This document shows, in pieces, positions 9,251 to 18,222 of a stretch of 64,000 bases of DNA (the first letter of the stretch is position 1; each line of letters starts with the position of its first letter). The DNA lies in contig NZ_JAKCFC010000004.1 in the NCBI RefSeq assembly GCF_021916785.1, forward strand, positions 226,973 through 290,972, written 5' to 3'. The translations under genes were made by a program, and so were the position numbers. This DNA is from Mycolicibacterium lacusdiani. Lineage in GTDB: Bacteria; Actinomycetota; Actinomycetes; Mycobacteriales; Mycobacteriaceae. Under the pieces are notes generated by a model. That model did no database searches and had not been told where the DNA came from. It was given only the letters and a program-made list of their open reading frames with translations.

Positions 9251-11783
9251 CGAAGGGCGGCAGCACAGGTCGGCCGGCGACGTCCCCAAGGGGTCATCGG
9301 CTGACGGTGCCGGGTCGCCCCCGCCCCGCCACTCCGCAGGTCCGGGCCAGGGCCCGCGCCCGCAGCCCCGGCAGGCGCCGCAGCAGCCTCCTCGCCGTCA
9401 CGGCGGCCCGCCCACACCCGACGACCGTCGCACCGCGGTGCTGCCACCGGTGCGCGGCAACGCGCCCGATCCGCGGCATCGCGATCAGGTCGACGTCGTC
9501 AAGGCAGCGCTGGACGGCAGGCCGCCCAAGCAGCCGCCGAACGGCCCGCCGGGCGGCGGGGGCGGACCAGGCGGCCCGTCGGGCGAGACGCCCGGCCCCA
9601 AGCATCAGATCAACTGGAAATGGGTGCGCCGCGGTCTTGGCGTGGCCGCGGTCATGGCGATCCTGCTGCCGATCGTCACGTTCGCGATGGCCTACTTCAT
9701 CGTCGAGGTGCCCAAGCCGGGCGACATCCGCACCGCGCAGGTCTCGACGATCCTCGCAAGCGACGGCAGCGAACTGGCGCGCATCGTCCCGCCCGAGGGC
9801 AACCGCGTCGACGTGGACATCGAGCAGATCCCCGTGCACGTGCGGGACGCGGCGATGGCCGCGGAGGACCGTGACTTCTATACCAACCCGGGGTTCTCGT
9901 TCACCGGCTTCGCCCGGGCGTTCAAGAACAACATCTTCGGCGGCGACCTGCAGGGCGGGTCGACGATCACCCAGCAGTACGTCAAGAACGCACTCGTGGG
10001 TGATGCGCGATCCGGCCTGGGCGGCGTCGTCCGCAAGGCCAAGGAACTCGTCATCTCGACGAAGATGTCGCGGGAGTGGTCCAAGGACGCCGTGCTGCAG
10101 TCCTACCTCAACATCATCTACTTCGGCCGCGGCTCCTACGGCATCGCCGCAGCGTCGCAGGCGTACTTCGGCAAGCCCGTCGAGCAGCTGAACGTCGCCG
10201 AGGGTGCGCTGATGGCCGCGCTGATCCAGCGTCCGTCGACGCTCGACCCGGCCGTCGACCCCGAGGGCGCCGCGGAGCGGTGGAACTGGGTGCTGGACGG
10301 CATGGTCACGATGGGCGCGCTGTCGGAGGCAGACCGCGCCGCCCAGGTGTTCCCGCCGACGGTGCCGCCCGAGCAGGCGACCCAGCAGACGCAGACCACC
10401 GGGCCCAACGGGTTGATCGAACGGCAGGTCACCAAGGAGCTGCTCGAGCTCTTCGACATCGACGAGCAGACCCTCAACACCGAGGGCCTGCAGATCACCA
10501 CGACGATCGACCCGAAGGCGCAGCGGGCCGCCGAGGAAGCAGTGGCCGAGAACCTCGACGGCCAGATGCCCGAGATGCGCTCGGCGGTCGTGTCGATCGA
10601 CCCCAGGTCCGGCGCGGTGAAGGCCTACTACGGCGGCTCGGATGCCAACGGCTTCGACTTCGCCCAGGCGGGTCTGCCGACGGGTTCGTCGTTCAAAGTC
10701 TTCGCACTCGTCGCGGCGCTGCAGCAGGGCATCGGGCTGGGATCGCAGATCGACAGCTCGCCGGTGACCGTCAACGGCATCACGATCAACAACGTCGAAG
10801 GCGGCGGTTGCGGGACGTGCAGCATCGCCGAGGCGTTGAAGCGCTCGCTGAACACCAGCTACTACCGGCTGATGTTGAAGCTGAAGAACGGCCCGCAGGA
10901 CGTCGCCGATGCGGCGCACGCGGCGGGTGTCGCCGAGAGCATCCCCGGCATCGAGCACACGCTCAGCGAGGACGGCCAGGGCGGCCCGCCGAACAACGGC
11001 GTCGTGCTCGGCCAGTACCAGTCCCGGGTCATCGACATGGCGTCGGCGTACGCGACGCTCGCCGCGTCGGGCGTCTACCACCGCCCGCACTTCGTGCAAC
11101 GGGTCGTCAACTCGGAGGGCAAGGTCCTCTTCGACGCCGCCGAGCAGGACAACGCGGGAGAGCAGCGGATCGACAAGGCGGTGGCCGACAACGTCACCTC
11201 CGCGATGCAGCCGATCGCCGGCTACTCAAACGGGCACAACCTGGACGACGGTCGGCCGTCGGCGGCGAAGACGGGCACCAACCAGCTTGGTGACACCGGC
11301 GCCAACCGCGACGCCTGGATGGTCGGGTTCACGCCGTCGCTGTCGACCGCGGTCTGGGTCGGCACCACCGATGGCGCCCGGCCGCTGGTGAACCAGTACG
11401 GGTCGCCGGTGTACGGATCGGGCCTGCCTTCCGACATCTGGAAGGAGACGATGGACGGCGCCCTCGAGGGCACGGACGAGGAGACCTTCCCGAAGCCGAC
11501 CGAGATCGGTGGCTACGCGGGTGTCCCGCAGGCGCCGGTGCAGGCGCCGCCGTCGAGCACCGCGGTCGTCACCACGCCGCCGCCCCCGTCGGAGAGCGTC
11601 ATCCAGCCGACACTGGAGATCGCGCCGGGCATCACGATCCCGTTCGGCCCGCCGACCACGGTGACGGCGCCGCCGCCGGGTCCCGTCGTCGACCCGAACG
11701 CACCGCCGCCGCCGGGCGGTGGCCCACTGGTCCCCGGACCCCCACCCGGCGCTCCGGTTCCCGCTCTGCCTCCGCCGCCGTGA
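9243..11783 (+). CDS. ponA1: Bifunctional class A penicillin-binding protein PonA1
   Basis: An 846-residue peptidoglycan synthase (glycosyltransferase plus transpeptidase). It has a long Pro/Gly-rich cytosolic N-terminus (1-125), a transmembrane segment (GLGVAAVMAILLPIVTFAMA), then the GT51 domain with AAEDRDFYTNPGFS (catalytic Glu208) and GGDLQGGSTITQQYVKN. The transpeptidase carries the SxxK motif TGSSFK (Ser482, Lys485), the SxN motif SLNTSYY and the KTGT motif at 676-679. A proline-rich tail ends the protein, as in mycobacterial PonA1. GTG 9243 overlaps the previous stop; the longer frame upstream is the previous gene's shadow. The GT87 gene starts inside its stop codon. Confidence 0.95.
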   Translation: MNSEGRQHRSAGDVPKGSSADGAGSPPPRHSAGPGQGPRPQPRQAPQQPPRRHGGPPTPDDRRTAVLPPVRGNAPDPRHRDQVDVVKAALDGRPPKQPPNGPPGGGGGPGGPSGETPGPKHQINWKWVRRGLGVAAVMAILLPIVTFAMAYFIVEVPKPGDIRTAQVSTILASDGSELARIVPPEGNRVDVDIEQIPVHVRDAAMAAEDRDFYTNPGFSFTGFARAFKNNIFGGDLQGGSTITQQYVKNALVGDARSGLGGVVRKAKELVISTKMSREWSKDAVLQSYLNIIYFGRGSYGIAAASQAYFGKPVEQLNVAEGALMAALIQRPSTLDPAVDPEGAAERWNWVLDGMVTMGALSEADRAAQVFPPTVPPEQATQQTQTTGPNGLIERQVTKELLELFDIDEQTLNTEGLQITTTIDPKAQRAAEEAVAENLDGQMPEMRSAVVSIDPRSGAVKAYYGGSDANGFDFAQAGLPTGSSFKVFALVAALQQGIGLGSQIDSSPVTVNGITINNVEGGGCGTCSIAEALKRSLNTSYYRLMLKLKNGPQDVADAAHAAGVAESIPGIEHTLSEDGQGGPPNNGVVLGQYQSRVIDMASAYATLAASGVYHRPHFVQRVVNSEGKVLFDAAEQDNAGEQRIDKAVADNVTSAMQPIAGYSNGHNLDDGRPSAAKTGTNQLGDTGANRDAWMVGFTPSLSTAVWVGTTDGARPLVNQYGSPVYGSGLPSDIWKETMDGALEGTDEETFPKPTEIGGYAGVPQAPVQAPPSSTAVVTTPPPPSESVIQPTLEIAPGITIPFGPPTTVTAPPPGPVVDPNAPPPPGGGPLVPGPPPGAPVPALPPPP

Positions 11784-13450
11784 CGGGTGCCGACCCGAAC
11801 CGGTCGGTCGACCCGGATGCATCTGACACCGTCTCGCCGGTGCCCCTAGCTCAAGACCTCCGGAGCGACGACGTCCGAGACCTGCCCAGCCGCAATGACG
11901 TCACGGTCCGCGCGCTGTCCGGTCTGGTCGGCGGCCCGGTCGGCAAGCACGCGCTGATCGGACGGTCGCGGTTCCTGACGCCATTGCGCGTGATGATCGC
12001 GATCGCGCTGATGTTCATGGCTCTCGGCTATTCGACGAAGGCCGCCTGCCTGCAGTCGACCGACACCGGCCCCGCCGATCAGCGGGTTGCGGTGTGGGAG
12101 AACCAGCGCGCCTACTACGAACTCTGCTACTCCGACACGGTGCCGCTCTACACGGCGGAACTGCTCAATCTCGGGAAGTTCCCGTACAAGTCGAGCTGGA
12201 TCGAGAAGGACGGCGACGGCCAGCCGCACGTGCAGTACGACGGGTCGCCCGCCGTGCGATACATGGAGTATCCGGTGCTGACGGGGCTCTATCAGTACGT
12301 GTCGATGACGCTGGCGAAGAGCTACACCGCGCTGACGAAGCTGGTGTCGGTCCCGATCGTCGCGGAGGTGGTGATGTTCTTCAACATCGCCGCGTTCGGT
12401 CTCGCGCTGGCCTGGCTGGCGACGGTGTGGGCGACGTCGCGGCTGGCAGGTCGCCGGCCCTGGGACGCCGCGGTGGTGGCGGCCTCGCCGCTGTTGATCT
12501 TCCAGATATTCACCAACTTCGATGCGCTGGCCACCGCGGCCGCGATGGGTGCGCTACTGGCGTGGTCGCGGAAGAAGCCGGTGCTGGCCGGTGCGCTGAT
12601 CGGCATCGGCGTGGCACTCAAGCTCTATCCGCTGCTGCTCCTGTTGCCGCTGGTGATCCTCGGGGTGCGGTCGGGCCGGATGCGCGACGTCGGCAAGACG
12701 GTGCTCGCGACGGTCGTGACGTGGCTGGTGGTGAACCTGCCGATCATGGTGCTGTTCCCGCGGGGGTGGTCGGAGTTCTTCCGGCTCAACACTCGACGCG
12801 GCGACGACATGGACTCCATCTACAACGTGATCAAGTCGTTCACCGGGTGGCGTGGCTTCGATCCCGGCCTGGGCTTCTGGGAACCGCCGACCGTGCTCAA
12901 CGGCGTGACGGCGGTGCTGTTCGCCATCTGCTGTGCGGCGATCGCCTACGTCGGCCTGACGGCGAAGCAGCGTCCGCGTCTTGCGCAGCTGGCCTTCCTC
13001 GTGGTGGCGGCGTTCCTGCTGACGAACAAGGTGTGGAGCCCGCAGTACTCGCTGTGGCTGGTGCCGCTGGCCGCGCTGGCCCTGCCGCATCGTCGAATCC
13101 TGTTGGCCTGGATGACGATCGACGCCCTGGTCTGGATCCCGCGAATGCTGTTCCTCTACGGGGAGCAGAACATGGGCCTGCCCCAGGAGGTGTTCACGAC
13201 GACGGTCCTGTTGCGCGACGTCGCCGTGATAGCCCTGTGCGCGTTGGTGATTCGCCAGATCTACCGGCCCGAGGAGGACCTGGTCCGGTGGCGCGGCCGC
13301 ATCGACGATCCGTCCGGCGGCGTGTTCGACCGTGCACCGGATGCGTTCCCGTCGCGGTGGCCCGACCGGTTGCGGCCCGCCCGGGACCGGACGCCGCCGC
13401 CCGTGGATGCCGTCGACGCGGCCGAGCCCGTCCCGGTCGGCGGGTCCTAG
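11780..13450 (+). CDS. GT87/DUF2029 polytopic glycosyltransferase (Rv0051-like)
   Basis: A 556-residue membrane protein with about ten hydrophobic segments, among them VMIAIALMFMALGYS, VAEVVMFFNIAAFGLALAWL, VLAGALIGIGVALKLYPLLL and IAYVGLTA. The YPLLLLLPL and KVWSPQYSLWLVPLAAL segments resemble polyprenyl-phosphate-mannose-dependent GT-C enzymes (GT87). GTG 11780 overlaps the ponA1 stop by 4 bp. It corresponds to Rv0051, located between ponA1 and rpsF. A role in envelope glycan assembly is likely; acceptor unknown. Confidence 0.82.
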   Translation: MTGADPNRSVDPDASDTVSPVPLAQDLRSDDVRDLPSRNDVTVRALSGLVGGPVGKHALIGRSRFLTPLRVMIAIALMFMALGYSTKAACLQSTDTGPADQRVAVWENQRAYYELCYSDTVPLYTAELLNLGKFPYKSSWIEKDGDGQPHVQYDGSPAVRYMEYPVLTGLYQYVSMTLAKSYTALTKLVSVPIVAEVVMFFNIAAFGLALAWLATVWATSRLAGRRPWDAAVVAASPLLIFQIFTNFDALATAAAMGALLAWSRKKPVLAGALIGIGVALKLYPLLLLLPLVILGVRSGRMRDVGKTVLATVVTWLVVNLPIMVLFPRGWSEFFRLNTRRGDDMDSIYNVIKSFTGWRGFDPGLGFWEPPTVLNGVTAVLFAICCAAIAYVGLTAKQRPRLAQLAFLVVAAFLLTNKVWSPQYSLWLVPLAALALPHRRILLAWMTIDALVWIPRMLFLYGEQNMGLPQEVFTTTVLLRDVAVIALCALVIRQIYRPEEDLVRWRGRIDDPSGGVFDRAPDAFPSRWPDRLRPARDRTPPPVDAVDAAEPVPVGGS

Positions 13451-13469
13451 CGCTGCCACCAGCATGGAT

Positions 13470-13580
13470 TTGGCTGGTCAGCGGCCCCCTGTGTAACCTG
13501 GGCAGGTTGCCGACGCAGGCGATACTCCTGCCACGGATTGTCCGTGGCCGTACATGACCACAGGAGGTGATGAGGTTTCC
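13470..13580 (+). promoter_or_regulatory. rpsF promoter and structured leader
   Basis: TTGGCT (13470-13475), an 18-bp spacer and TAACCT (13494-13499) form a plausible sigma-A promoter with a start near 13506. The leader contains two hairpins that cannot both form, because they share CC at 13531-13532: GGCAGG/CCTGCC (13501-13506 with 13527-13532) and CCACGGA/TCCGTGG (13531-13537 with 13541-13547). AGGAGGTGATGAG before ATG 13581 is a strong ribosome site. S6 (or S6:S18) autoregulation is an inference. Confidence 0.45.
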
Positions 13581-13871
13581 ATGCGTCCATACGAAATCAT
13601 GGTCATTCTTGACCCAACCCTCGACGAGCGGACTGTAGCCCCGTCGTTGGAGACGTTCCTGAACGTCATTCGCAAGGATGGTGGCTCGGTGGACAAGGTC
13701 GACATCTGGGGCCGCCGCCGGCTGGCCTACGAAATCGCCAAGCACGCCGAGGGCATCTACGCCATCGTCGACGTGAAGGCCGAGCCCGCCACTGTGTCCG
13801 AACTGGACCGCCAGCTGAACCTGAACGAGTCCGTCCTGCGGACCAAGGTGATGCGGACCGACAAGCACTAA
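13581..13871 (+). CDS. rpsF: 30S ribosomal protein S6
   Basis: A 96-residue S6 protein ([21 protein letters not shown]...[29 protein letters not shown]). It binds S18 and the central domain of 16S rRNA. ATG 13581 is selected by the consensus ribosome site; an in-frame ATG 27 bp upstream would add nine atypical residues. First gene of the rpsF-ssb-rpsR-rplI block. Confidence 0.97.
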   Translation: MRPYEIMVILDPTLDERTVAPSLETFLNVIRKDGGSVDKVDIWGRRRLAYEIAKHAEGIYAIVDVKAEPATVSELDRQLNLNESVLRTKVMRTDKH

Positions 13872-13994
13872 GTCGCCAAACGACGTGCTCGTCGTGGTCG
13901 GGCCGTAGGCTCGCCTCCGACCGATCTTCATCGAGCACGCCACCGGCACTGACCTTGCGCGAAGAGCCGACAAACACATCCTCAGGAGGAAACC

Positions 13995-14510
13995 GTGGCT
14001 GGTGACACCATCCTCACCGTCGTCGGAAACCTGACCGCCGACCCCGAACTGCGCTTCACCCCGTCGGGTGCGGCCGTCGCGAACTTCACGGTCGCGTCGA
14101 CGCCTCGTACGTTCGACCGTCAGACCAGTGAATGGAAGGACGGCGAGGCGCTGTTCCTCCGGTGCAACATCTGGCGGGAGGCGGCCGAGAACGTCGCCGA
14201 GAGCCTGACCCGCGGCTCGCGGGTGATCGTCACCGGACGGCTCAAGCAGCGTTCCTTCGAAACCCGCGAGGGTGAGAAGCGGACCGTCGTCGAACTCGAA
14301 GTCGACGAAATCGGCCCGTCGCTGAAGTACGCAACGGCGAAGGTCAACAAGGCCAGCCGCGGCGGCGGTGGCGGCGGAGGCGGCTTCGGTAGTGGTGGCG
14401 GCGGCGGAGGTGGCGGCTCACGTCCCTCCGAGCCGCCCAAGGACGACCCGTGGGGCAGCGCCCCGGCATCGGGTTCGTTCAGCGGCGCCGACGACGAACC
14501 GCCCTTCTGA
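13995..14510 (+). CDS. ssb: Single-stranded DNA-binding protein
   Basis: A 171-residue SSB. An N-terminal OB fold ([32 protein letters not shown]...[31 protein letters not shown]) occupies about residues 1-115. A Gly-rich flexible linker (about 120-145) and the acidic tip DDEPPF, which contacts partner proteins, follow. The GTG start is preceded by CAGGAGGAAACC. It covers ssDNA during replication and repair; location between rpsF and rpsR is typical. Confidence 0.97.
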   Translation: MAGDTILTVVGNLTADPELRFTPSGAAVANFTVASTPRTFDRQTSEWKDGEALFLRCNIWREAAENVAESLTRGSRVIVTGRLKQRSFETREGEKRTVVELEVDEIGPSLKYATAKVNKASRGGGGGGGGFGSGGGGGGGGSRPSEPPKDDPWGSAPASGSFSGADDEPPF

Positions 14511-14572
14511 TTCGAACCAGGCGTCTCGAACGACACTGACGCCGACCTAGCGATACCAAGAAAGAGAAAGAC

Positions 14573-14836
14573 ATGGCCAAGACCACGACCAAGCGTCGTC
14601 CGGCGCCTGAGAAGCCGGTCAAGACCCGCAAGTGCGTGTTCTGCTCCAAGAAGGGCAAGACGCAGAACATCGATTACAAGGACACCGCACTGCTGCGCAC
14701 GTACATCAGCGAGCGGGGCAAGATCCGCGCCCGCCGCGTGACCGGCAACTGCGTGCAGCACCAGCGCGACATCGCGATCGCAGTGAAGAACGCCCGTGAG
14801 GTCGCCTTGCTGCCGTTCAGCGCGGCGACGCGGTAG
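14573..14836 (+). CDS. rpsR: 30S ribosomal protein S18, zinc-binding (C+) form
   Basis: An 87-residue S18. Cys21-x2-Cys24 with Cys60 and His63 form a potential zinc site, so this is the zinc-containing paralogue (rpsR1 type), not the cysteine-free one induced under zinc limitation. [25 protein letters not shown] is the S6/rRNA contact region. Directly followed (14 bp) by rplI. Confidence 0.96.
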   Translation: MAKTTTKRRPAPEKPVKTRKCVFCSKKGKTQNIDYKDTALLRTYISERGKIRARRVTGNCVQHQRDIAIAVKNAREVALLPFSAATR

Positions 14837-14850
14837 AGCGGGAGACGACG

Positions 14851-15306
14851 ATGAAACTCATCCTTACTGCCGAGGTCGACCACCTGGGTTCGGCCGGCGA
14901 CACCGTCGAGGTGAAGGACGGCTACGGCCGCAACTTCCTGCTGCCCCGTGGCCTGGCCATCGCGGCGTCGCGTGGCGCCGAGCGTCAGGCGACCGAGATC
15001 CGTCGGGCTCGCGAGGTCAAGTCGGTTCGCGACCGTGAGCACGCCAACGAGCTGAAGAACGCCATCGAGTCGCTGGGCGAGGTCAAGCTGGCCGTCCGTT
15101 CGGCGGGCGACAGCGGCAAGCTCTTCGGTTCGATCACCCCGGCCGAGGTCGTCTCCGCCATCAAGAAGGCCGGCGGCCCGAACCTCGACAAGCGCACCGT
15201 GCAGCTGCCCAAGGCGCACATCAAGTCGGTCGGCTCGCACCCCGTTTCGGTGCGGCTGACCTCCGAGGTGAGCGCTGCGCTCACGCTGAACGTCGTCGCC
15301 GAGTAA
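14851..15306 (+). CDS. rplI: 50S ribosomal protein L9
   Basis: A 151-residue L9. The N-terminal domain [36 protein letters not shown] binds 23S rRNA. A long connecting helix (residues about 45-75) and the C-terminal domain [19 protein letters not shown] follow. It is the last gene before a strong hairpin, so the S6 operon probably ends here and dnaB has its own promoter. Confidence 0.97.
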   Translation: MKLILTAEVDHLGSAGDTVEVKDGYGRNFLLPRGLAIAASRGAERQATEIRRAREVKSVRDREHANELKNAIESLGEVKLAVRSAGDSGKLFGSITPAEVVSAIKKAGGPNLDKRTVQLPKAHIKSVGSHPVSVRLTSEVSAALTLNVVAE

Positions 15307-15323
15307 TTACGACAGCGTCAATA

Positions 15324-15360
15324 CGCCCGGGTGGAGACTTGATCAGTCTTCACCCGGGCG
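15324..15360 (+). terminator. Terminator of the rpsF-rplI operon
   Basis: The arms 15324-15339 and 15345-15360 pair over 16 bp, with one G-U pair, around TTGAT-like loop bases, and TTGCTG follows. It lies 17 bp after the rplI stop. Strong stem, weak T run, as usual in mycobacteria. Confidence 0.8.
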
Positions 15361-15788
15361 TTGCTGCGTCTGGGGCGAACATTCGCCGACCGATTTCAGT
15401 ACAGCGAAGCAACGAGCTGTTAACCTCGTCGGCCCGAATACGAAACGCAACACGCCCGGCATGTCAACCCAGGGCGACACGCCGGGGCAATTCGCATCCA
15501 CAGTGCCTCCAGGCCCGCCTACACTCTTGATCAGCGGGAATGCCCGATTCGCCCAAAGTTGCGCACAGGTTATCCCCAACCCCTCAACATGGTCGTCCAC
15601 GCCTATCCCCACACCATCCACAGCTTCGCTAACAGGACGACCTTGCGGGCGCTCCAGCAACGTCTAACGTAAGCCGCCGGTACGTCAGATGCGGGCCGCA
15701 AGCCCGCGTTGTCGGCGGGCTGACCTATGGTCGCGGGGAGCGACGTCGAACACAGGTTCGACAACTGAGTCGGGGAGGTAGACGCTTA
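15361..15788 (+). promoter_or_regulatory. dnaB upstream region with a cluster of DnaA-box-like sites
   Basis: No convincing gene is seen in these 430 bp; short frames on both strands lack codon bias. Between 15494 and 15622 there are five same-strand nonamers close to the DnaA box (TTATCCACA/TTGTCCACA): GCATCCACA (15494), TTATCCCCA (15570), TCGTCCACG (15593), CTATCCCCA (15603) and CCATCCACA (15614). The last ends about 165 bp before the dnaB start. Regulation of dnaB by DnaA is inference; each match is 7-8 of 9. Confidence 0.45.
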
Positions 15789-17609
15789 GTGGCCGTCGTC
15801 GATGACCGGGGTCGTTCGGACATGCGTTCGGATTCGCAGGCGCCACCGCCCAGCGAGGACTACGGGCGTCAGCCCCCGCAGGACATGGCCGCCGAGCAGT
15901 CCGTCCTGGGCGGCATGCTGTTGTCGAAGGACGCGATCGCCGACGTGCTCGAGAAGCTCCGGCCCAACGACTTCTACAAGCCGGCGCACCAGAGCGTCTA
16001 CGACGCGATCCTCGATCTCTACGGCAGGGGAGAGCCGGCCGACGCCGTGATGGTCGCCGCCGAGCTGGAGCGCCGCGGACTGCTCAAGCGCGTCGGTGGA
16101 CATCCCTACCTGCACACGCTGATCTCGACGGTGCCGACTGCGGCCAACGCCGGGTACTACGCGGGCATCGTCGCGGAGAAGGCGCTGCTGCGCCGGCTCG
16201 TGGAGGCCGGCACGCGGGTCGTGCAGTACGGGTACGCCGGGTCGGATGGCGCCGACGTCGCCGAGGTCGTCGACCGGGCGCAGGCCGAGCTCTACAACGT
16301 CACCGACGGTCGCACCTCGGAGGACTTCGTCCCGCTCGAGCAGCTGCTGCAGCCGACGATGGACGAGATCGACGCGATCGCCTCGCAGGGCGGGATCTCC
16401 CGTGGCGTGCCGACCGGCTTCGTCGAACTCGACGAGTGCACCAATGGGTTGCACCCGGGGCAGATGATCGTGATCGCGGCTCGGCCCGGTATGGGCAAGG
16501 CGCTCGCGCTGGACACCCCGCTGCCCACGCCGACCGGCTGGACCACGATGGGCGAGGTTCGGGTCGGCGACGACGTCGTCGGCGTGGACGGGGCGCCGAC
16601 GCGCGTCGTCGCCGCGACCGAGGTGATGGTCGGCCGGCCCTGCTACGAGGTGGAGTTCTCCGACGGCACGATGATCGTCGCGGACGAAGAGCACCAGTGG
16701 CCCACCGAGGCCGGCATCCGCACCACCGCGGAGTTGCGCAGCGGTGCCGACCGCATGATCCCGACGGCCGTGCATGCTCAGTCGGGCGGCGGCCGCACGG
16801 CGCTGCTGGCGCCGCCGCTGTACGTGGCGTGGGTGCGCCGGGTCGACAGCGTGCCGGTGCGGTGCATCCAGGTCGACAACGAGTCGCACCTCTACCTCGC
16901 AGGCGACGGCATGGTGCCGACGCACAACTCGACGCTGGGTCTGGACTTCCTGCGGTCGTGCTCGATCAAGAACCGGATGTCGAGCGTCGTGTTCTCCCTC
17001 GAGATGAGCAAGACCGAGATCGTCATGCGTCTGCTGTCGGCCGAGGCGAAGATCAAGCTGGCCGACATGCGGTCGGGCCGGATGAGCGACGACGACTGGA
17101 CGCGGTTGGCGCGTCGGATGAGCGAGATCAGCGAGGCACCGCTCTACATCGACGACTCACCGAACCTCACGATGATGGAGATCCGCGCGAAAGCGCGTCG
17201 CCTGCACCAGAAGGCGGACTTGCGGCTGATCGTCATCGACTACCTGCAGCTGATGACGTCGGGCAAGAAGGTCGAGTCACGCCAGCAGGAAGTCTCCGAG
17301 TTCTCCCGCCAGCTCAAGCTCTTGGCGAAGGAGCTGCACGTTCCGGTGATCGCGATGAGCCAGCTGAACCGTGGTCCCGAGCAGCGCACCGACAAGAAGC
17401 CGATGCTGTCGGACCTTCGTGAGTCGGGCGCCATCGAGCAGGACGCCGACATGGTGATCCTGCTACACCGGCCCGACGCCTTCGAGCGCGACGACCCCCG
17501 CGGCGGCGAGGCGGATCTCATTCTCGCCAAACACCGCAACGGTCCGACCAAGACCATCACCGTGGCGCATCAGCTGCACCTGTCGCGGTTTACGAACATG
17601 GCGCACTAG
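15789..17609 (+). CDS. dnaB: Replicative DNA helicase DnaB with an intein
   Basis: A 606-residue precursor; removal of the intein at residues 238-380 leaves a 463-residue helicase of normal size. Residues about 30-130 are the DnaB N-domain (MAAEQSVLGGMLLSKDAIADVLEKL...). The RecA-like motor has Walker A GMGK/STLG split by the intein (after Lys237, Ser381 following), then VVFSLEMSKTEIVMRLLSAEA, LIVIDYLQLM (Walker B) and VPVIAMSQLNRGPEQR. It unwinds DNA ahead of the replisome as a hexameric ring. The GTG start gives the family N-terminus. The C-terminus (HLSRFTNMAH) is intact although a transposon end lies 29 bp past the stop. Confidence 0.96.
   Translation: MAVVDDRGRSDMRSDSQAPPPSEDYGRQPPQDMAAEQSVLGGMLLSKDAIADVLEKLRPNDFYKPAHQSVYDAILDLYGRGEPADAVMVAAELERRGLLKRVGGHPYLHTLISTVPTAANAGYYAGIVAEKALLRRLVEAGTRVVQYGYAGSDGADVAEVVDRAQAELYNVTDGRTSEDFVPLEQLLQPTMDEIDAIASQGGISRGVPTGFVELDECTNGLHPGQMIVIAARPGMGKALALDTPLPTPTGWTTMGEVRVGDDVVGVDGAPTRVVAATEVMVGRPCYEVEFSDGTMIVADEEHQWPTEAGIRTTAELRSGADRMIPTAVHAQSGGGRTALLAPPLYVAWVRRVDSVPVRCIQVDNESHLYLAGDGMVPTHNSTLGLDFLRSCSIKNRMSSVVFSLEMSKTEIVMRLLSAEAKIKLADMRSGRMSDDDWTRLARRMSEISEAPLYIDDSPNLTMMEIRAKARRLHQKADLRLIVIDYLQLMTSGKKVESRQQEVSEFSRQLKLLAKELHVPVIAMSQLNRGPEQRTDKKPMLSDLRESGAIEQDADMVILLHRPDAFERDDPRGGEADLILAKHRNGPTKTITVAHQLHLSRFTNMAH
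16500..16928 (+). other. Mini-intein in DnaB Walker A, class 3 signature
   Basis: A 143-residue in-frame insertion splits RPGMGK from STLG. It begins with Ala (ALALDTPLPTPTGWTTMGEV), not Cys or Ser, and ends VPTHN followed by Ser. It shows the Trp-Cys-Thr triplet of class 3 inteins: Trp67 in EEHQW, Cys122 in VRCIQVDNESHLYLAG and Thr141 in VPTHN (intein numbering), with the terminal Asn143. No LAGLIDADG endonuclease block lies between the splicing halves, so it cannot home by itself. Boundaries follow directly from the helicase alignment. Confidence 0.88.
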
Positions 17610-17638
17610 GGGTTTTGGGTGTAGGTTCTCAGCCCGCG

Positions 17639-17696
17639 TGTCATATTCTCAGCGGAGTTGTCATGTGGTTGTCATGTGTCTCATGAAGTTGTCATG
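17639..17696 (+). repeat. Transposon end with four TGTCAT repeats
   Basis: Begins TGTCATATTCTCAGCGGAG, with the 5'-TGT of Tn7/Tn402-type ends. TGTCAT recurs at 17639, 17659, 17670 and 17690; the last three are within GTTGTCATG. The spacings are 20, 11 and 20 bp, close to whole helical turns, as expected for tandem TnsB-binding sites. The 5 bp before it (CCGCG, 17634-17638) would be one copy of the target duplication. The other copy was not found. Confidence 0.7.
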
Positions 17697-18222
17697 GCGG
17701 GCGCCGATGAGAACAAGACGATTCGTCGTTATTGTCTGCCGGTCCTTGCGAGTCGCGTGGGATCGCAAGAGCTGAGGGATCGACTCCACCTCGGTCAGAT
17801 TGGAGCCCTCGTGCGCACTGGGGGCGGCGAGCAGAATCGGATAGCGTGCGCACGCCTGTGTGTCGGTGCCGACTCTTCGCGGGGCGCGAGAACTCAACGC
17901 CCTGGAGGCCGCTGGCGGGTGGCACTTCTTCCATGTGACAAAGATCACATCATCTGAATTAGACTGCCTTGGAACGGCCTTCGCATCCCTAGACGATCGG
18001 TAAGGGGTGCAGGTGACCTGCACTTTCATTCAAAACACACACGGACTGCGGCGTGGCGCGTGAATTGATCACGTCGAACTATCTTGCTGCGACGCGCAAT
18101 TCGAATCGGCGGCAACTGCGCCAATTCTTCAGTAACGAGGTGTTCGATGCCGTTAGGCGATCGGCATTTCAACGGCACGATGCCGGTGTGGAAAATGACC
18201 CGTGGTCAGGAAGGTGCGGAAG
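17697..18222. other. Non-coding stretch between transposon end and first gene
   Basis: Short open frames exist on both strands (for example 17661-18029 minus) but overlap each other and lack coding bias. A+T content is higher than in the chromosomal core. CATGTGACAAAGATCACAT near 17933-17951 contains the imperfect dyad ATGTGA/TCACAT. It probably holds the promoter of the transposition genes; no specific element can be fixed. Confidence 0.4.

Noticed and set aside
9294..11099. 601-residue minus-strand frame
   Set aside because: Antisense shadow of ponA1, which has all PBP motifs.
15343..15660. A gene equivalent to Rv0057 between rplI and dnaB
   Set aside because: Frames on both strands lack coding bias and cross the terminator and the DnaA-box-like cluster.
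17661..18029. Minus-strand 122-residue frame after the transposon end
   Set aside because: It overlaps the end repeats, has no family features and is matched by an equally open plus-strand frame.
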